From an uncultured Vibrio sp. (GTDB lineage Bacteria; Pseudomonadota; Gammaproteobacteria; Enterobacterales; Vibrionaceae), in the NCBI RefSeq assembly GCF_963675395.1, contig NZ_OY776223.1:2728001-2792000 (forward strand): a stretch of DNA of 64,000 bases. Direction: 5' to 3'. The notes under the pieces are model-generated. The model ran no database searches, was not told the origin of the DNA, and worked only from the letters and a program-made list of their open reading frames with translations. The translations under genes and the position numbers were made by a program. Position 1 is the stretch's first letter. Each line of letters opens with the position of its first letter. Of the stretch, positions 25,792 through 34,400 are shown in pieces.

Positions 25792-25807
25792 TGGTACGCT
25801 TATTGCT
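25792..25807 (+). promoter_or_regulatory. Sigma-54 promoter of flrBC
   Basis: TGGTACG-N4-TTGCT at 25792-25807 matches the sigma-54 consensus TGGYACR-N4-TTGCW completely, with GG and GC 10 bp apart. It lies 48 bp before the flrB start, as expected for the FlrA-activated flrBC operon. Confidence 0.92.
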
Positions 25808-25854
25808 TGCTAAGTTGTTTTACTATTTAGTGGCGATATTTCGACAGGCAGTTA

Positions 25855-26886
25855 ATGGAAGATACCACCAACCAATCCCATTTAGACTCAGTAGAAAACC
25901 AGGTCGAACGTTATAAACAGGTCCTGGAAGTTATGCCTGCGGGAGTCATCCTGCTCGATACGTTCGGTGTTGTGCGCGAAGCGAACCCGGAAGCACACCG
26001 TATTCTTGAAATACCTTTGGTCAGTGAAAAGTGGTTCAATGTCATTCAGGCAGTATTTGATCCGCGCGAAGATGACGGTCATGAAGTCTCACTGCGTAAT
26101 GGTCGCAAAGTTCGTTTAGCGATTTCTGCTTCTGAAACGGGTCAGCTTATCCTCATTACCGACTTAACAGAAACGCGTTTATTACAATCTAGAGTCAGTG
26201 ACTTACAGCGCTTATCGTCTTTGGGGCGTATGGTGGCCTCTCTGGCTCATCAAGTCAGAACGCCCTTATCTAGCGCGATGCTGTACGCGTCAAACTTAGC
26301 TGCGCCGAACCTTCCGGCGAATACGAGAGAGCGATTTCAAAGTAAATTGATGGACCGACTGCATGATCTGGAAAAGCAGGTCAACGATATGCTGCTCTTC
26401 GCCAAAGGTGGCGACAATAAAGTCATTAAGCCATTTACGATTGCTCAATTAGTTGCCGAATATCAGCCAATGGTTGAAGCAGCCCTAAAAAACAACAATA
26501 TTGACTACTTTCTTGAAGTAGAGGAAGAGCAAACAGGGCTACTTGGAAATGCTAATGCTATTGCATCGGCTTTAAGTAACTTAGTTATGAATGCGATTCA
26601 AATGTCAGGAAAAGAGTCGCAAATTGATATTTTCTTCCGCCCAGTCAACGGTGAACTGCGTATTTCTGTGCAGGACAATGGACCGGGTGTACCCAAAGAG
26701 CTACAAAGCAAAATCTTAGAGCCATTTTTTACTACCCGTTCTCAGGGAACAGGATTAGGACTTGCGGTAGTTCAAATGGTTTGCCGTGCCCATGACGGTC
26801 GATTGGAACTTATTTCAGAGCAGGGTGATGGAGCCTGTTTCACCATGTGCATTCCGCTAGAGCGAGTGCAAGCCGAAGCGCTATAA
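25855..26886 (+). CDS. flrB: FlrB (FlaL) sensor histidine kinase
   Basis: A 343-residue soluble histidine kinase that phosphorylates FlrC for middle (class III) gene expression. N-terminal PAS domain (about 18-105), HisKA with phospho-acceptor H132 in SLAHQVRTPLSS, and HATPase with N box (NLVMNAIQMS), DNGPG (G1) and GTGLGLAVV (G2). No membrane segments are seen, so its signal is cytoplasmic, probably assembly of the export apparatus. Transcribed from a sigma-54 promoter with flrC 28 bp downstream. Confidence 0.93.
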   Translation: MEDTTNQSHLDSVENQVERYKQVLEVMPAGVILLDTFGVVREANPEAHRILEIPLVSEKWFNVIQAVFDPREDDGHEVSLRNGRKVRLAISASETGQLILITDLTETRLLQSRVSDLQRLSSLGRMVASLAHQVRTPLSSAMLYASNLAAPNLPANTRERFQSKLMDRLHDLEKQVNDMLLFAKGGDNKVIKPFTIAQLVAEYQPMVEAALKNNNIDYFLEVEEEQTGLLGNANAIASALSNLVMNAIQMSGKESQIDIFFRPVNGELRISVQDNGPGVPKELQSKILEPFFTTRSQGTGLGLAVVQMVCRAHDGRLELISEQGDGACFTMCIPLERVQAEAL

Positions 26887-26914
26887 GCGTCTTCTGCCAA
26901 TAAGGAGAATCATA

Positions 26915-28324
26915 ATGGCGCAAAGCAAAGTGCTGATCGTAGAAGATGACGAAGGTCTTCGTGAGGCCTTGGTGGATACTCTGGCTCTGGCAGGCTATGA
27001 GTGGTTGGAAGCAGGCTGTGCAGAAGAAGCACTGGTCAAGCTGAAATCAAACACGGTAGACATTGTTGTCTCTGATGTACAAATGGCCGGAATGGGCGGT
27101 TTGGCATTGCTAAAAAGTATTAAACAGAACTGGCCGAACCTTCCTGTTCTGTTGATGACGGCGTACGCCAATATTGAAGATGCAGTCTCAGCTATGAAAG
27201 ACGGCGCGATAGACTACATGGCTAAACCATTCGCACCTGAAGTCTTGTTGAATATGGTCAGTCGCTACGCGCCAATCAAAAGTGATGACAGTGGTGATGC
27301 TGTGGTCGCCGACGAAAAAAGCCTGCGACTGTTAGCGCTGGCAGATCGTGTTGCGCGCACTGATGCCAACGTGATGATCCTAGGGCCAAGTGGTTCCGGT
27401 AAAGAAGTGATGTCGCGTTATATCCATAATGCATCCAACCGCAAAGGCGGCCCGTTTGTCGCCATCAACTGTGCGGCTATTCCAGACAACATGCTCGAAG
27501 CCACACTATTTGGTTATGAAAAAGGTGCCTTTACTGGTGCAGTACAAGCGTGTCCGGGTAAATTCGAGCAAGCTCAGGGTGGAACGATTTTGCTGGATGA
27601 AATCAGTGAAATGGACTTAAACCTTCAGGCCAAGTTGCTGCGTGTGCTGCAAGAGCGTGAAGTCGAGCGTTTAGGCAGCCGCAAAAGCATCAAACTGGAT
27701 GTTCGTGTTTTGGCGACCAGTAACCGCGATCTTAAACAATATGTGTCGGAAGGTAACTTCCGTGAAGACTTATATTACCGCCTTAACGTCTTTCCAATTG
27801 CTTGGCCAGCGCTGTGTGATCGTCGAGGTGATATTGAGCCGCTAGCCAAACACCTTGCTGAGCGTCATTGCGGTAAGATGGGCATGCCAGTACCAAAGCT
27901 TTCTGTTTCTGCGATAGATAAATTGCTTAGCTATCCTTGGCCGGGTAACGTGCGCGAGTTAGATAACGTCGTTCAGCGTGCTTTGATTCTGAGTGAAAAT
28001 GGCGATATTGATGGTGAACACATTTTGCTCGAAGGTGTGGATTGGCAAGACGCGAATAGCTTGCAGCGTGTGGTGCAAAATGCACAAGCCTTGGTGCCGG
28101 ACGTGAAGCCCGTTGCTCAGGCTGAAAGCATAAGTCGCATTGCATCTGGCGGTGAAGGTTTGGGGAGTGAGTTACGTGACCAAGAGTATGCGATCATTCT
28201 CGATACGCTGGTTGAGTGTAACGGCCGTCGCAAAGACATGGCAGACAAACTCGGTATCAGTCCGCGCACGTTACGCTACAAACTGGCTAAGATGCGAGAT
28301 GCTGGCATCGACATTCCCAATTAA
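26915..28324 (+). CDS. flrC: FlrC (FlaM) sigma-54 response regulator
   Basis: A 469-residue NtrC-type regulator. Receiver 1-120 with acidic pocket E10/D11/D12 and phospho-acceptor D54 (VVSDVQMAGM); AAA+ domain about 135-370 with GPSGSGKE Walker A variant, GAFTGA loop and LLDEISEM; Fis-type HTH at the C-terminus (LGISPRTLRYKLAKM). Phosphorylated by FlrB, it activates middle flagellar operons with sigma-54. Purine-rich AAGGAGA precedes its ATG. The fliE sigma-54 promoter follows. Confidence 0.94.
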   Translation: MAQSKVLIVEDDEGLREALVDTLALAGYEWLEAGCAEEALVKLKSNTVDIVVSDVQMAGMGGLALLKSIKQNWPNLPVLLMTAYANIEDAVSAMKDGAIDYMAKPFAPEVLLNMVSRYAPIKSDDSGDAVVADEKSLRLLALADRVARTDANVMILGPSGSGKEVMSRYIHNASNRKGGPFVAINCAAIPDNMLEATLFGYEKGAFTGAVQACPGKFEQAQGGTILLDEISEMDLNLQAKLLRVLQEREVERLGSRKSIKLDVRVLATSNRDLKQYVSEGNFREDLYYRLNVFPIAWPALCDRRGDIEPLAKHLAERHCGKMGMPVPKLSVSAIDKLLSYPWPGNVRELDNVVQRALILSENGDIDGEHILLEGVDWQDANSLQRVVQNAQALVPDVKPVAQAESISRIASGGEGLGSELRDQEYAIILDTLVECNGRRKDMADKLGISPRTLRYKLAKMRDAGIDIPN

Positions 28325-28411
28325 TTCTGTTGGATGTGCTGAATTAATTGGTGCCTTTTGCGCAAAAAGTCACAATGCTTGGATAAAACCAAGAAAAACG
28401 TTACCACCTTG

Positions 28412-28427
28412 TGGCATGTTAATTGCT
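28412..28427 (+). promoter_or_regulatory. Sigma-54 promoter of fliEFGHIJ
   Basis: TGGCATG-N4-TTGCT at 28412-28427, GG and GC 10 bp apart; one mismatch from TGGCAC. It lies 52 bp before the fliE ATG and drives the fliE-to-fliJ run. Confidence 0.9.
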
Positions 28428-28478
28428 TTGATAATGAACAGTTTTATTAATAGTCAAACATTTGGCTCTGAGGTGGTA

Positions 28479-28790
28479 ATGAAAATTGATGGTATTCAGG
28501 CAGATATGCGCGCCATGATGGTGGAAGCAACGAACAAGGCTCCTGCGGCAACTGGTGCGAAAGTTGGGGCCGATTTTGGTGATCTCCTCACCACCGCCAT
28601 CAATAACGTAAACTCACTTCAAAAAGCGTCGGGTGATCTCCAGACTCGTTTTGATCGAGGCGACGCCGATGTCTCCCTTTCAGACGTTATGATTGCCCGT
28701 AACAAATCCAGTGTGGCGTTTGATGCCACCGTCCAAATCCGCAATAAGCTCGTCGAGGCCTACAAAGACCTCATGAATATGCCCGTGTAA
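28479..28790 (+). CDS. fliE: Flagellar hook-basal body protein FliE
   Basis: A 103-residue rod-base protein joining the MS ring to the proximal rod, and an early type III export substrate. The C-terminal two thirds (LQKASGDLQTRFDRGD ... NKLVEAYKDLMNMPV) is the FliE domain. The ATG at 28479 has AGGTGG upstream and gives the normal FliE length; an open frame extending back into flrC is not translated because the promoter lies at 28412-28427. fliF begins 14 bp after its stop. Confidence 0.93.
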   Translation: MKIDGIQADMRAMMVEATNKAPAATGAKVGADFGDLLTTAINNVNSLQKASGDLQTRFDRGDADVSLSDVMIARNKSSVAFDATVQIRNKLVEAYKDLMNMPV

Positions 28791-28804
28791 TTTAGGTAAT
28801 CAGT

Positions 28805-30547
28805 GTGGCAGACAAGTCTACAGATTTAACCGTCACTGATGGCGGTGCAGATGGTGCTCTTATCGCTAACTCCGAACTGGAGGTGGAAAGTCAAAATCCA
28901 GATTTGGAAGAACGCAGTGCTTCAAAATTAGATATGGCAGTAGGTGACCTCGACTTACTTCGTCAGGTCGTTTTGGTGCTGTCTATTTCCATCTGTGTTG
29001 CTTTGATCGTGATGCTGTTTTTCTGGGTGAAAGAGCCAGAAATGCGTCCGCTTGGTGCCTATCAGACCGAAGAGCTGATCCCGGTTCTGGATTATCTTGA
29101 CCAGCAAAAAATTGACTACAAACTGGACGGCAATACCGTTTCGGTTGAAGCGAATGACTACAACTCGATCAAACTTGGTATGGTGCGAGCCGGTGTTAAT
29201 CAGGCCACTGAAGCCGGTGATGACATTCTACTGCAAGACATGGGGTTTGGGGTTTCTCAGCGCCTTGAACAAGAGCGACTGAAACTCAGTCGTGAGCGAC
29301 AACTTGCTCAGGCGATTGAAGAGATGAAGCAGGTTCGCAAAGCTCGCGTATTACTTGCGCTACCTAAGCACAGTGTGTTTGTTCGCCATAACCAAGATGC
29401 TTCTGCGTCCGTTTTTCTGACTTTATCGACAGGGGCTAACCTCAAGCAACAGGAAGTGGACTCTATTGTCGATATGGTCGCCAGTGCGGTTCCGGGGATG
29501 AAAACCTCTCGGATAACCGTGACTGATCAGCATGGTCGCTTGCTGAGTTCAGGCTCTGAAGATCCGGCTTCTGCTGCTCGTCGCAAAGAGCAAGAGTTGG
29601 AGCGAAATCAAGAACAAGCACTACGCGAAAAAATTGATTCCGTGTTACTGCCAATTTTAGGCTTGGGCAATTACACCGCGCAGGTCGATATTCAAATGGA
29701 CTTTAGCGCAGTAGAGCAAACACGAAAGCGTTTCGATCCAAACACGCCAGCGACGCGCAGTGAATACGCACTGGAAGACTACAACAATGGCAACATGGTT
29801 GCAGGGATTCCGGGGGCGCTGAGTAACCAGCCGCCAGCTGATGCCTCGATTCCGCAAGATGTTGCTCAGATGAAAGATAGCTCGGCAATGGGACAAGGTT
29901 CTGTACGCAAAGAATCGACACGCAACTTTGAACTGGACACCACTATCAGCCATGAACGCAAACAGACCGGCACCGTTGCTCGTCAAACCGTTTCCGTGGC
30001 AATTAAAGATCGCCGAGAAGTCAATCCAGATACAGGTGAAGTAACTTATATGCCAATGTCTGAATCTGAAATTAACGCGATTCGTCAGGTGTTGATTGGT
30101 ACCGTCGGTTTTGACCAGTCTCGTGGAGATTTACTCAATGTATTGAGTGTGAAGTTTGCAGAGCCGGAAACGGAACTGCTTATCGAGCAACCAATTTGGG
30201 AGCACCCGAACTTCAATGATTGGGTGCGTTGGTTTGCCAGCGCCTTGGTGATCATCGTAGTTGTACTGGTTCTGGTTCGTCCTGCGATGAAGAAACTGCT
30301 TAATCCAACCAGCGATAATGAAAATGAAATGTATGGTCCAGATGGCATACCTATTGGTGCGGACGGTGAAACCAGCTTGATTGGCAGTGACATTGAGAGC
30401 AGTGAACTGTTTGAGTTTGGCTCAAGTATCGACCTGCCGAACTTACATAAAGATGAAGATGTACTGAAAGCGGTTCGTGCCCTCGTGGCAAACGAGCCAG
30501 AATTAGCAGCTCAGGTCGTAAAAAACTGGATGAATGAAAATGGCTAA
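28805..30547 (+). CDS. fliF: Flagellar MS-ring protein FliF
   Basis: A 580-residue inner-membrane protein that forms the MS ring, housing the export gate and carrying the C ring. A transmembrane helix at about 57-78 and a second at about 475-495 bound the periplasmic ring-building domains (YscJ/FliF motifs, e.g. RKARVLLALPKHSVFV). The cytoplasmic C-tail (about 497-580) ends in the FliG-binding segment. Start is GTG 28805, with AGGTAA upstream. Its stop overlaps the start of fliG. Confidence 0.95.
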   Translation: MADKSTDLTVTDGGADGALIANSELEVESQNPDLEERSASKLDMAVGDLDLLRQVVLVLSISICVALIVMLFFWVKEPEMRPLGAYQTEELIPVLDYLDQQKIDYKLDGNTVSVEANDYNSIKLGMVRAGVNQATEAGDDILLQDMGFGVSQRLEQERLKLSRERQLAQAIEEMKQVRKARVLLALPKHSVFVRHNQDASASVFLTLSTGANLKQQEVDSIVDMVASAVPGMKTSRITVTDQHGRLLSSGSEDPASAARRKEQELERNQEQALREKIDSVLLPILGLGNYTAQVDIQMDFSAVEQTRKRFDPNTPATRSEYALEDYNNGNMVAGIPGALSNQPPADASIPQDVAQMKDSSAMGQGSVRKESTRNFELDTTISHERKQTGTVARQTVSVAIKDRREVNPDTGEVTYMPMSESEINAIRQVLIGTVGFDQSRGDLLNVLSVKFAEPETELLIEQPIWEHPNFNDWVRWFASALVIIVVVLVLVRPAMKKLLNPTSDNENEMYGPDGIPIGADGETSLIGSDIESSELFEFGSSIDLPNLHKDEDVLKAVRALVANEPELAAQVVKNWMNENG

Positions 30548-31595
30548 CGATATCGTACCTCAAGGTGAAAATGGCGCAGGCATGCCAGTGGAGTTTGATG
30601 CATCCACCATCAGCGGTGAAGACAAAGCCGCCATTCTGTTGCTGAGTTTGAATGAGCAGGATGCGGCGGGCATCATTCGCCATTTGGAACCAAAACAGGT
30701 GCAGCGTGTCGGTGGTGCAATGGCTCGAGCAAAAGATTTGAGTCAGGAGAAAGTTTCTTCCGTTCACCGTGCTTTTCTGGAAGATATCCAGAAATACACC
30801 AACATCGGTATGGGCAGTGAAGACTTCATGCGTAATGCATTGGTCGCGGCGCTGGGTGAAGACAAAGCGAATAACCTGGTTGACCAAATTCTGCTTGGCA
30901 CAGGGTCAAAAGGCCTGGATTCATTGAAATGGATGGACCCGCGCCAAGTGGCGAGCATCATCGTCAACGAGCACCCGCAAATCCAAACCATTGTGCTGTC
31001 GTATTTAGACGCGGATCAGTCTGCGGAAATCCTGTCGCAGTTCCCAGAGCGCGTGCGTTTGGATTTGATGATGCGTATTGCCAACCTTGAGGAAGTTCAG
31101 CCATCGGCATTGGCAGAGCTGAACGAAATCATGGAGAAACAGTTCGCCGGACAGGCAGGTGCGCAGGCTGCCAAGATTGGTGGTCTGAAGGCAGCTGCCG
31201 AGATCATGAACTACTTGGACAACAATGTCGAAGGCCTCTTGATGGACCAAATCCGCGATCAGGACGAAGACATGGCGACACAAATTCAGGACCTCATGTT
31301 CGTGTTCGAGAACTTAGCGGAAGTCGACGATCAGGGTATTCAGAAGTTGCTGCGTGACGTACCACAAGATGTTCTCCAGAGAGCACTGAAAGGTGCTGAC
31401 GACTCTCTGCGTGAGAAAGTATTTAAGAACATGTCAAAACGTGCTGCCGAGATGATGCGTGACGACATTGAAGCCATGCCGCCAGTGCGTGTCGCCGATG
31501 TAGAGTCCGCGCAGAAAGAAATTCTCGCGATCGCACGTCGTATGGCGGATGCTGGCGAGCTTATGCTGTCTGGCGGCGCAGACGAGTTCTTATAA
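30540..31595 (+). CDS. fliG: Flagellar motor switch protein FliG
   Basis: A 351-residue C-ring rotor protein that contacts the stator and FliF. N-terminal domain (about 15-110), middle domain with EHPQ motif (VNEHPQIQTIVLSYL), and C-terminal torque domain with charged residues (MFVFENLAEVDDQGIQKLLRDV). The ATG at 30540 (MANDIV) is preferred over 30534 (MKMAND) because the GGAT upstream is then better spaced; both overlap the end of fliF. A stable hairpin follows in the fliG-fliH gap. Confidence 0.95.
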   Translation: MANDIVPQGENGAGMPVEFDASTISGEDKAAILLLSLNEQDAAGIIRHLEPKQVQRVGGAMARAKDLSQEKVSSVHRAFLEDIQKYTNIGMGSEDFMRNALVAALGEDKANNLVDQILLGTGSKGLDSLKWMDPRQVASIIVNEHPQIQTIVLSYLDADQSAEILSQFPERVRLDLMMRIANLEEVQPSALAELNEIMEKQFAGQAGAQAAKIGGLKAAAEIMNYLDNNVEGLLMDQIRDQDEDMATQIQDLMFVFENLAEVDDQGIQKLLRDVPQDVLQRALKGADDSLREKVFKNMSKRAAEMMRDDIEAMPPVRVADVESAQKEILAIARRMADAGELMLSGGADEFL

Positions 31596-31601
31596 TCTCT
31601 C

Positions 31602-31629
31602 TGCCCTGCTATTTTCCTACCGCAGGGCA
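31602..31629 (+). other. Intercistronic hairpin fliG-fliH
   Basis: TGCCCTGC (31602-31609) pairs perfectly with GCAGGGCA (31622-31629) around a 12-nt loop. No T-tract follows, so it is not a normal terminator. It may stabilise the upstream mRNA end or tune expression between fliG and fliH; that is inference. Confidence 0.5.
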
Positions 31630-31663
31630 ACTTCACTACAAATCAAATATGCATAGGTAACCC

Positions 31664-32464
31664 ATGGTTGGCGATAGAAAACGTGGATTTATTCGTCCTG
31701 ATGAAGATGATGCGATGATCGAACCGCAACGCTGGGGGCTGCCTGATTACGGTGAGCCAAAAGCCAAACAAGCCAAACAGACGGCGTTTAATTACGATCC
31801 GGGCTGGGTTCCAAACTTTGATGAGCCAGAAGAAGAACAAGTTCTTGAACTGACCGACGAGCAGATTGAGCTGATCAAGCAAGGCGCTTATCAGGAGGGT
31901 TTGCACCAAGGTCAGGAGGCGGGCTTTAAACAAGGTTACGATAAAGGTAAAGAAGAAGGTTTGCAGGCGGGTCATGCTGAAGGTTTAGAGCTCGGTAAAG
32001 CAGAGGGTGTGGGTGCCGGACAAGAGTTTATTCAGCAGCAGGTGGAAGTTTTCATGAATCTGGCTAATCAGTTTGCTCAACCTCTGGAGCTGATGAATGC
32101 CCAGGTTGAAAAGCAGCTGGTGGACATGGTGCTGTGTCTGGTAAAAGAAGTGGTTCACATCGAGGTTCAGACCAACCCTCAAATTATTCTCGATACGGTC
32201 AAGCAGTCGGTTGAAGCTCTGCCTATCTCCGGTCATCCCATTACGTTACACCTGAATCCGGAAGACGTGTCCATCATTCGCTCTGCCTACGGTGAGCAGG
32301 ATTTAGATTGTCGTAACTGGACGCTGGTCGCTGAGCCTTCACTCAATCGTGGTGATGTGCAGATCGCAGCAGGTGAATCGAGCATTAATTATCGTATGGA
32401 AGAGCGGATTAAAAATGTACTGCAAAGTTTCTGTGGCGCAAACCGTCACCAAGAGGGTGAATAA
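31664..32464 (+). CDS. fliH: Flagellar export regulator FliH
   Basis: A 266-residue cytoplasmic stalk protein that binds FliI ATPase and links it to the C ring. An acidic N-terminus (about 1-70) leads to a glycine-repeat helix (about 75-130: GAYQEGLHQGQEAGFKQGY... GKxEG repeats), the GxxxG array typical of FliH, and a C-terminal FliI-binding domain with EDV/RGDVQIAAGESSI. The ATG at 31664 is preceded by AGGTAA. fliI follows after 3 bp. Confidence 0.92.
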   Translation: MVGDRKRGFIRPDEDDAMIEPQRWGLPDYGEPKAKQAKQTAFNYDPGWVPNFDEPEEEQVLELTDEQIELIKQGAYQEGLHQGQEAGFKQGYDKGKEEGLQAGHAEGLELGKAEGVGAGQEFIQQQVEVFMNLANQFAQPLELMNAQVEKQLVDMVLCLVKEVVHIEVQTNPQIILDTVKQSVEALPISGHPITLHLNPEDVSIIRSAYGEQDLDCRNWTLVAEPSLNRGDVQIAAGESSINYRMEERIKNVLQSFCGANRHQEGE

Positions 32465-32467
32465 CCC

Positions 32468-33787
32468 ATGTTAGCGCTGGCCGACCGTTTAAAAAATTAC
32501 AAAGTCGAAGGGTTAACTACAAGACCAGTGGCATCTGGCAAGCTGGTACGTGTGGTCGGTTTGACGTTAGAAGCCACAGGGTGCCGCGCCCCGATCGGCA
32601 GCTTATGTCTGGTCGAGACCATGTCCGGGCATATGGAAGCTGAAGTGGTGGGTTTTTCTGGCGACAATCTATTTTTGATGCCGAGTGAACAAATCACCGG
32701 GATATTGCCTGGCGCGAAAGTAACGCCATTGACCAGTGATGCCGGCTTACCTGTGGGAATGGAGTTGCTTGGACGTGTCATTGACGGTGTAGGAAATCCA
32801 CTTGATGGACTTGGTCCGATTTATACCGATCACCGTGCGTCATTGAATGCAGAGCCCATCAACCCTCTGGCACGCAAACCCATCTCTGAACCTCTCGATG
32901 TGGGGTTAAAAGCGATCAATGGATTATTGACGGTTGGTAAAGGCCAGCGCATCGGTCTGTTTGCCGGCTCTGGTGTGGGTAAATCGGTCACGCTGGGCAT
33001 GATGACCAGAGGCACTACCGCTCAAGTTGTGGTTGTCGGGTTAATTGGTGAGCGTGGACGCGAAGTTAAAGAATTCATCGAAGAAATTTTGGGTGAAGAA
33101 GGGCGTCGTCGCTCTGTTGTGGTTGCCGCCCCTGCTGATGCGTCGCCATTGATGCGTTTAAAAGGCTGTCAAACTGCGTTGACCATCGCAGAATACTTCC
33201 GCGATCAGGGTTTAGATGTGTTGCTATTAATGGATTCCTTAACCCGCTTTGCTCAGGCGCAGCGTGAAATTGCCTTGTCCGTCGGTGAACCGCCTGCAAC
33301 TAAAGGTTATCCGCCATCAGTGTTTGCTAAGCTTCCTGCGTTGGTCGAGCGTGCTGGTAACGGCGGCGAAGAACAGGGATCAATCACTGCTTTCTTTACC
33401 GTTTTAACGGAAGGTGACGATCTGCAAGACCCGATTGCCGATGCGTCACGAGCGATTCTTGACGGTCACATTGTGCTGTCTCGCGAAATGGCAGATGCGG
33501 GGCACTACCCTGCGATTGATGTTGAGAAATCAGTCAGCCGCGTAATGCCACAAATCACCACGGTAGAGCACGTTTTGATGTCGAAAGCCGTCCGTCAGGT
33601 GTTGTCGATTTGCCGTAAGAACCAAGACTTGGTATCCATCGGTGCTTACAAACCGGGCACTGATCCTGCGATTGACAGTGCATTTACGCTTAAGCCGAAG
33701 TTAGACGAGTACTTGCAGCAACGTATGAAAGAATCCGTGCCTTACGACATGTGTGTCAACATGCTGAGAAGTATTTTAGGTGGGTAA
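32468..33787 (+). CDS. fliI: Flagellum-specific ATPase FliI
   Basis: A 439-residue hexameric ATPase of the flagellar type III export apparatus. The N-terminal beta-barrel (about 20-95), Walker [12 protein letters not shown] (about 163-173, lysine 172), catalytic glutamate in [11 protein letters not shown], and Walker [11 protein letters not shown] are all intact, with a C-terminal helical domain ([13 protein letters not shown]). Ends 5 bp before fliJ. Family length is standard. Confidence 0.96.
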   Translation: MLALADRLKNYKVEGLTTRPVASGKLVRVVGLTLEATGCRAPIGSLCLVETMSGHMEAEVVGFSGDNLFLMPSEQITGILPGAKVTPLTSDAGLPVGMELLGRVIDGVGNPLDGLGPIYTDHRASLNAEPINPLARKPISEPLDVGLKAINGLLTVGKGQRIGLFAGSGVGKSVTLGMMTRGTTAQVVVVGLIGERGREVKEFIEEILGEEGRRRSVVVAAPADASPLMRLKGCQTALTIAEYFRDQGLDVLLLMDSLTRFAQAQREIALSVGEPPATKGYPPSVFAKLPALVERAGNGGEEQGSITAFFTVLTEGDDLQDPIADASRAILDGHIVLSREMADAGHYPAIDVEKSVSRVMPQITTVEHVLMSKAVRQVLSICRKNQDLVSIGAYKPGTDPAIDSAFTLKPKLDEYLQQRMKESVPYDMCVNMLRSILGG

Positions 33788-33792
33788 TCGCT

Positions 33793-34236
33793 ATGAATAA
33801 CGCCATGGATTTTTTGTTTGATCAATCAAGAGAGCGGGAAGAGCAAGCCGTATTAGCTTTGAATAAAGCGCGTGCTGAGTTAGAGGATTACTACCGTCAA
33901 GTTGAACAAATTGAAAAGTATCGGCTCGATTACTGCCAGCAGTTGGTGGACCGGGGACAGGCTGGATTAACGGCAAGTCAGTATGGTCATTTAAATCGAT
34001 TTCTTACTCAGCTGGATGAAACCTTGTCTAAGCAGAAGCAAGCGGAAAGCCACTTTAGAGAGCAAGTCGAAAACGGCAAAGAGTACTGGCTGAAAATGCG
34101 TCAAGAGCGCATGTCTTATGAGTGGATGATTGATAAGCGAGCTAAAGAGAAGCAAGTCGCGGAAGCCAAACGTGAGCAAAAGCAAATGGATGAGTTCTCG
34201 ACGTTACTTTATAGCCGTAAAGTCAAAATGCTCTGA
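33793..34236 (+). CDS. fliJ: Flagellar export protein FliJ
   Basis: A 147-residue, highly charged antiparallel coiled-coil protein, the central stalk of the FliI ATPase ring. Begins MNNAMDFLFDQSREREEQA. The ATG at 33793 lies just after the fliI stop; an open extension reaching back to 33751 overlaps fliI and is not supported by a ribosome site. Last gene of the fliE operon; fliK has its own sigma-54 promoter. Confidence 0.9.
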   Translation: MNNAMDFLFDQSREREEQAVLALNKARAELEDYYRQVEQIEKYRLDYCQQLVDRGQAGLTASQYGHLNRFLTQLDETLSKQKQAESHFREQVENGKEYWLKMRQERMSYEWMIDKRAKEKQVAEAKREQKQMDEFSTLLYSRKVKML

Positions 34237-34300
34237 CCTGTGCGGAAACAAAGCGACCGGTTGGATGAACGTCTAGTGTCAGGAAATTTACGCTGTGTAT

Positions 34301-34316
34301 TGGCGTGATTTTTGCA
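34301..34316 (+). promoter_or_regulatory. Sigma-54 promoter of the fliK operon
   Basis: TGGCGTG-N4-TTGCA at 34301-34316, with GG and GC 10 bp apart; CA of TGGCAC is replaced by GT-type bases (TGGCGT). It lies in the fliJ-fliK gap, 85 bp before the fliK ATG. Confidence 0.78.
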
Positions 34317-34400
34317 GTTCACCTTCTAGTAATTCAACGTACCTCGGACATGTGATTTGGCTGAGCGAAGTGGTGCAATGCCAAAAGCGAGAATGTTTAT

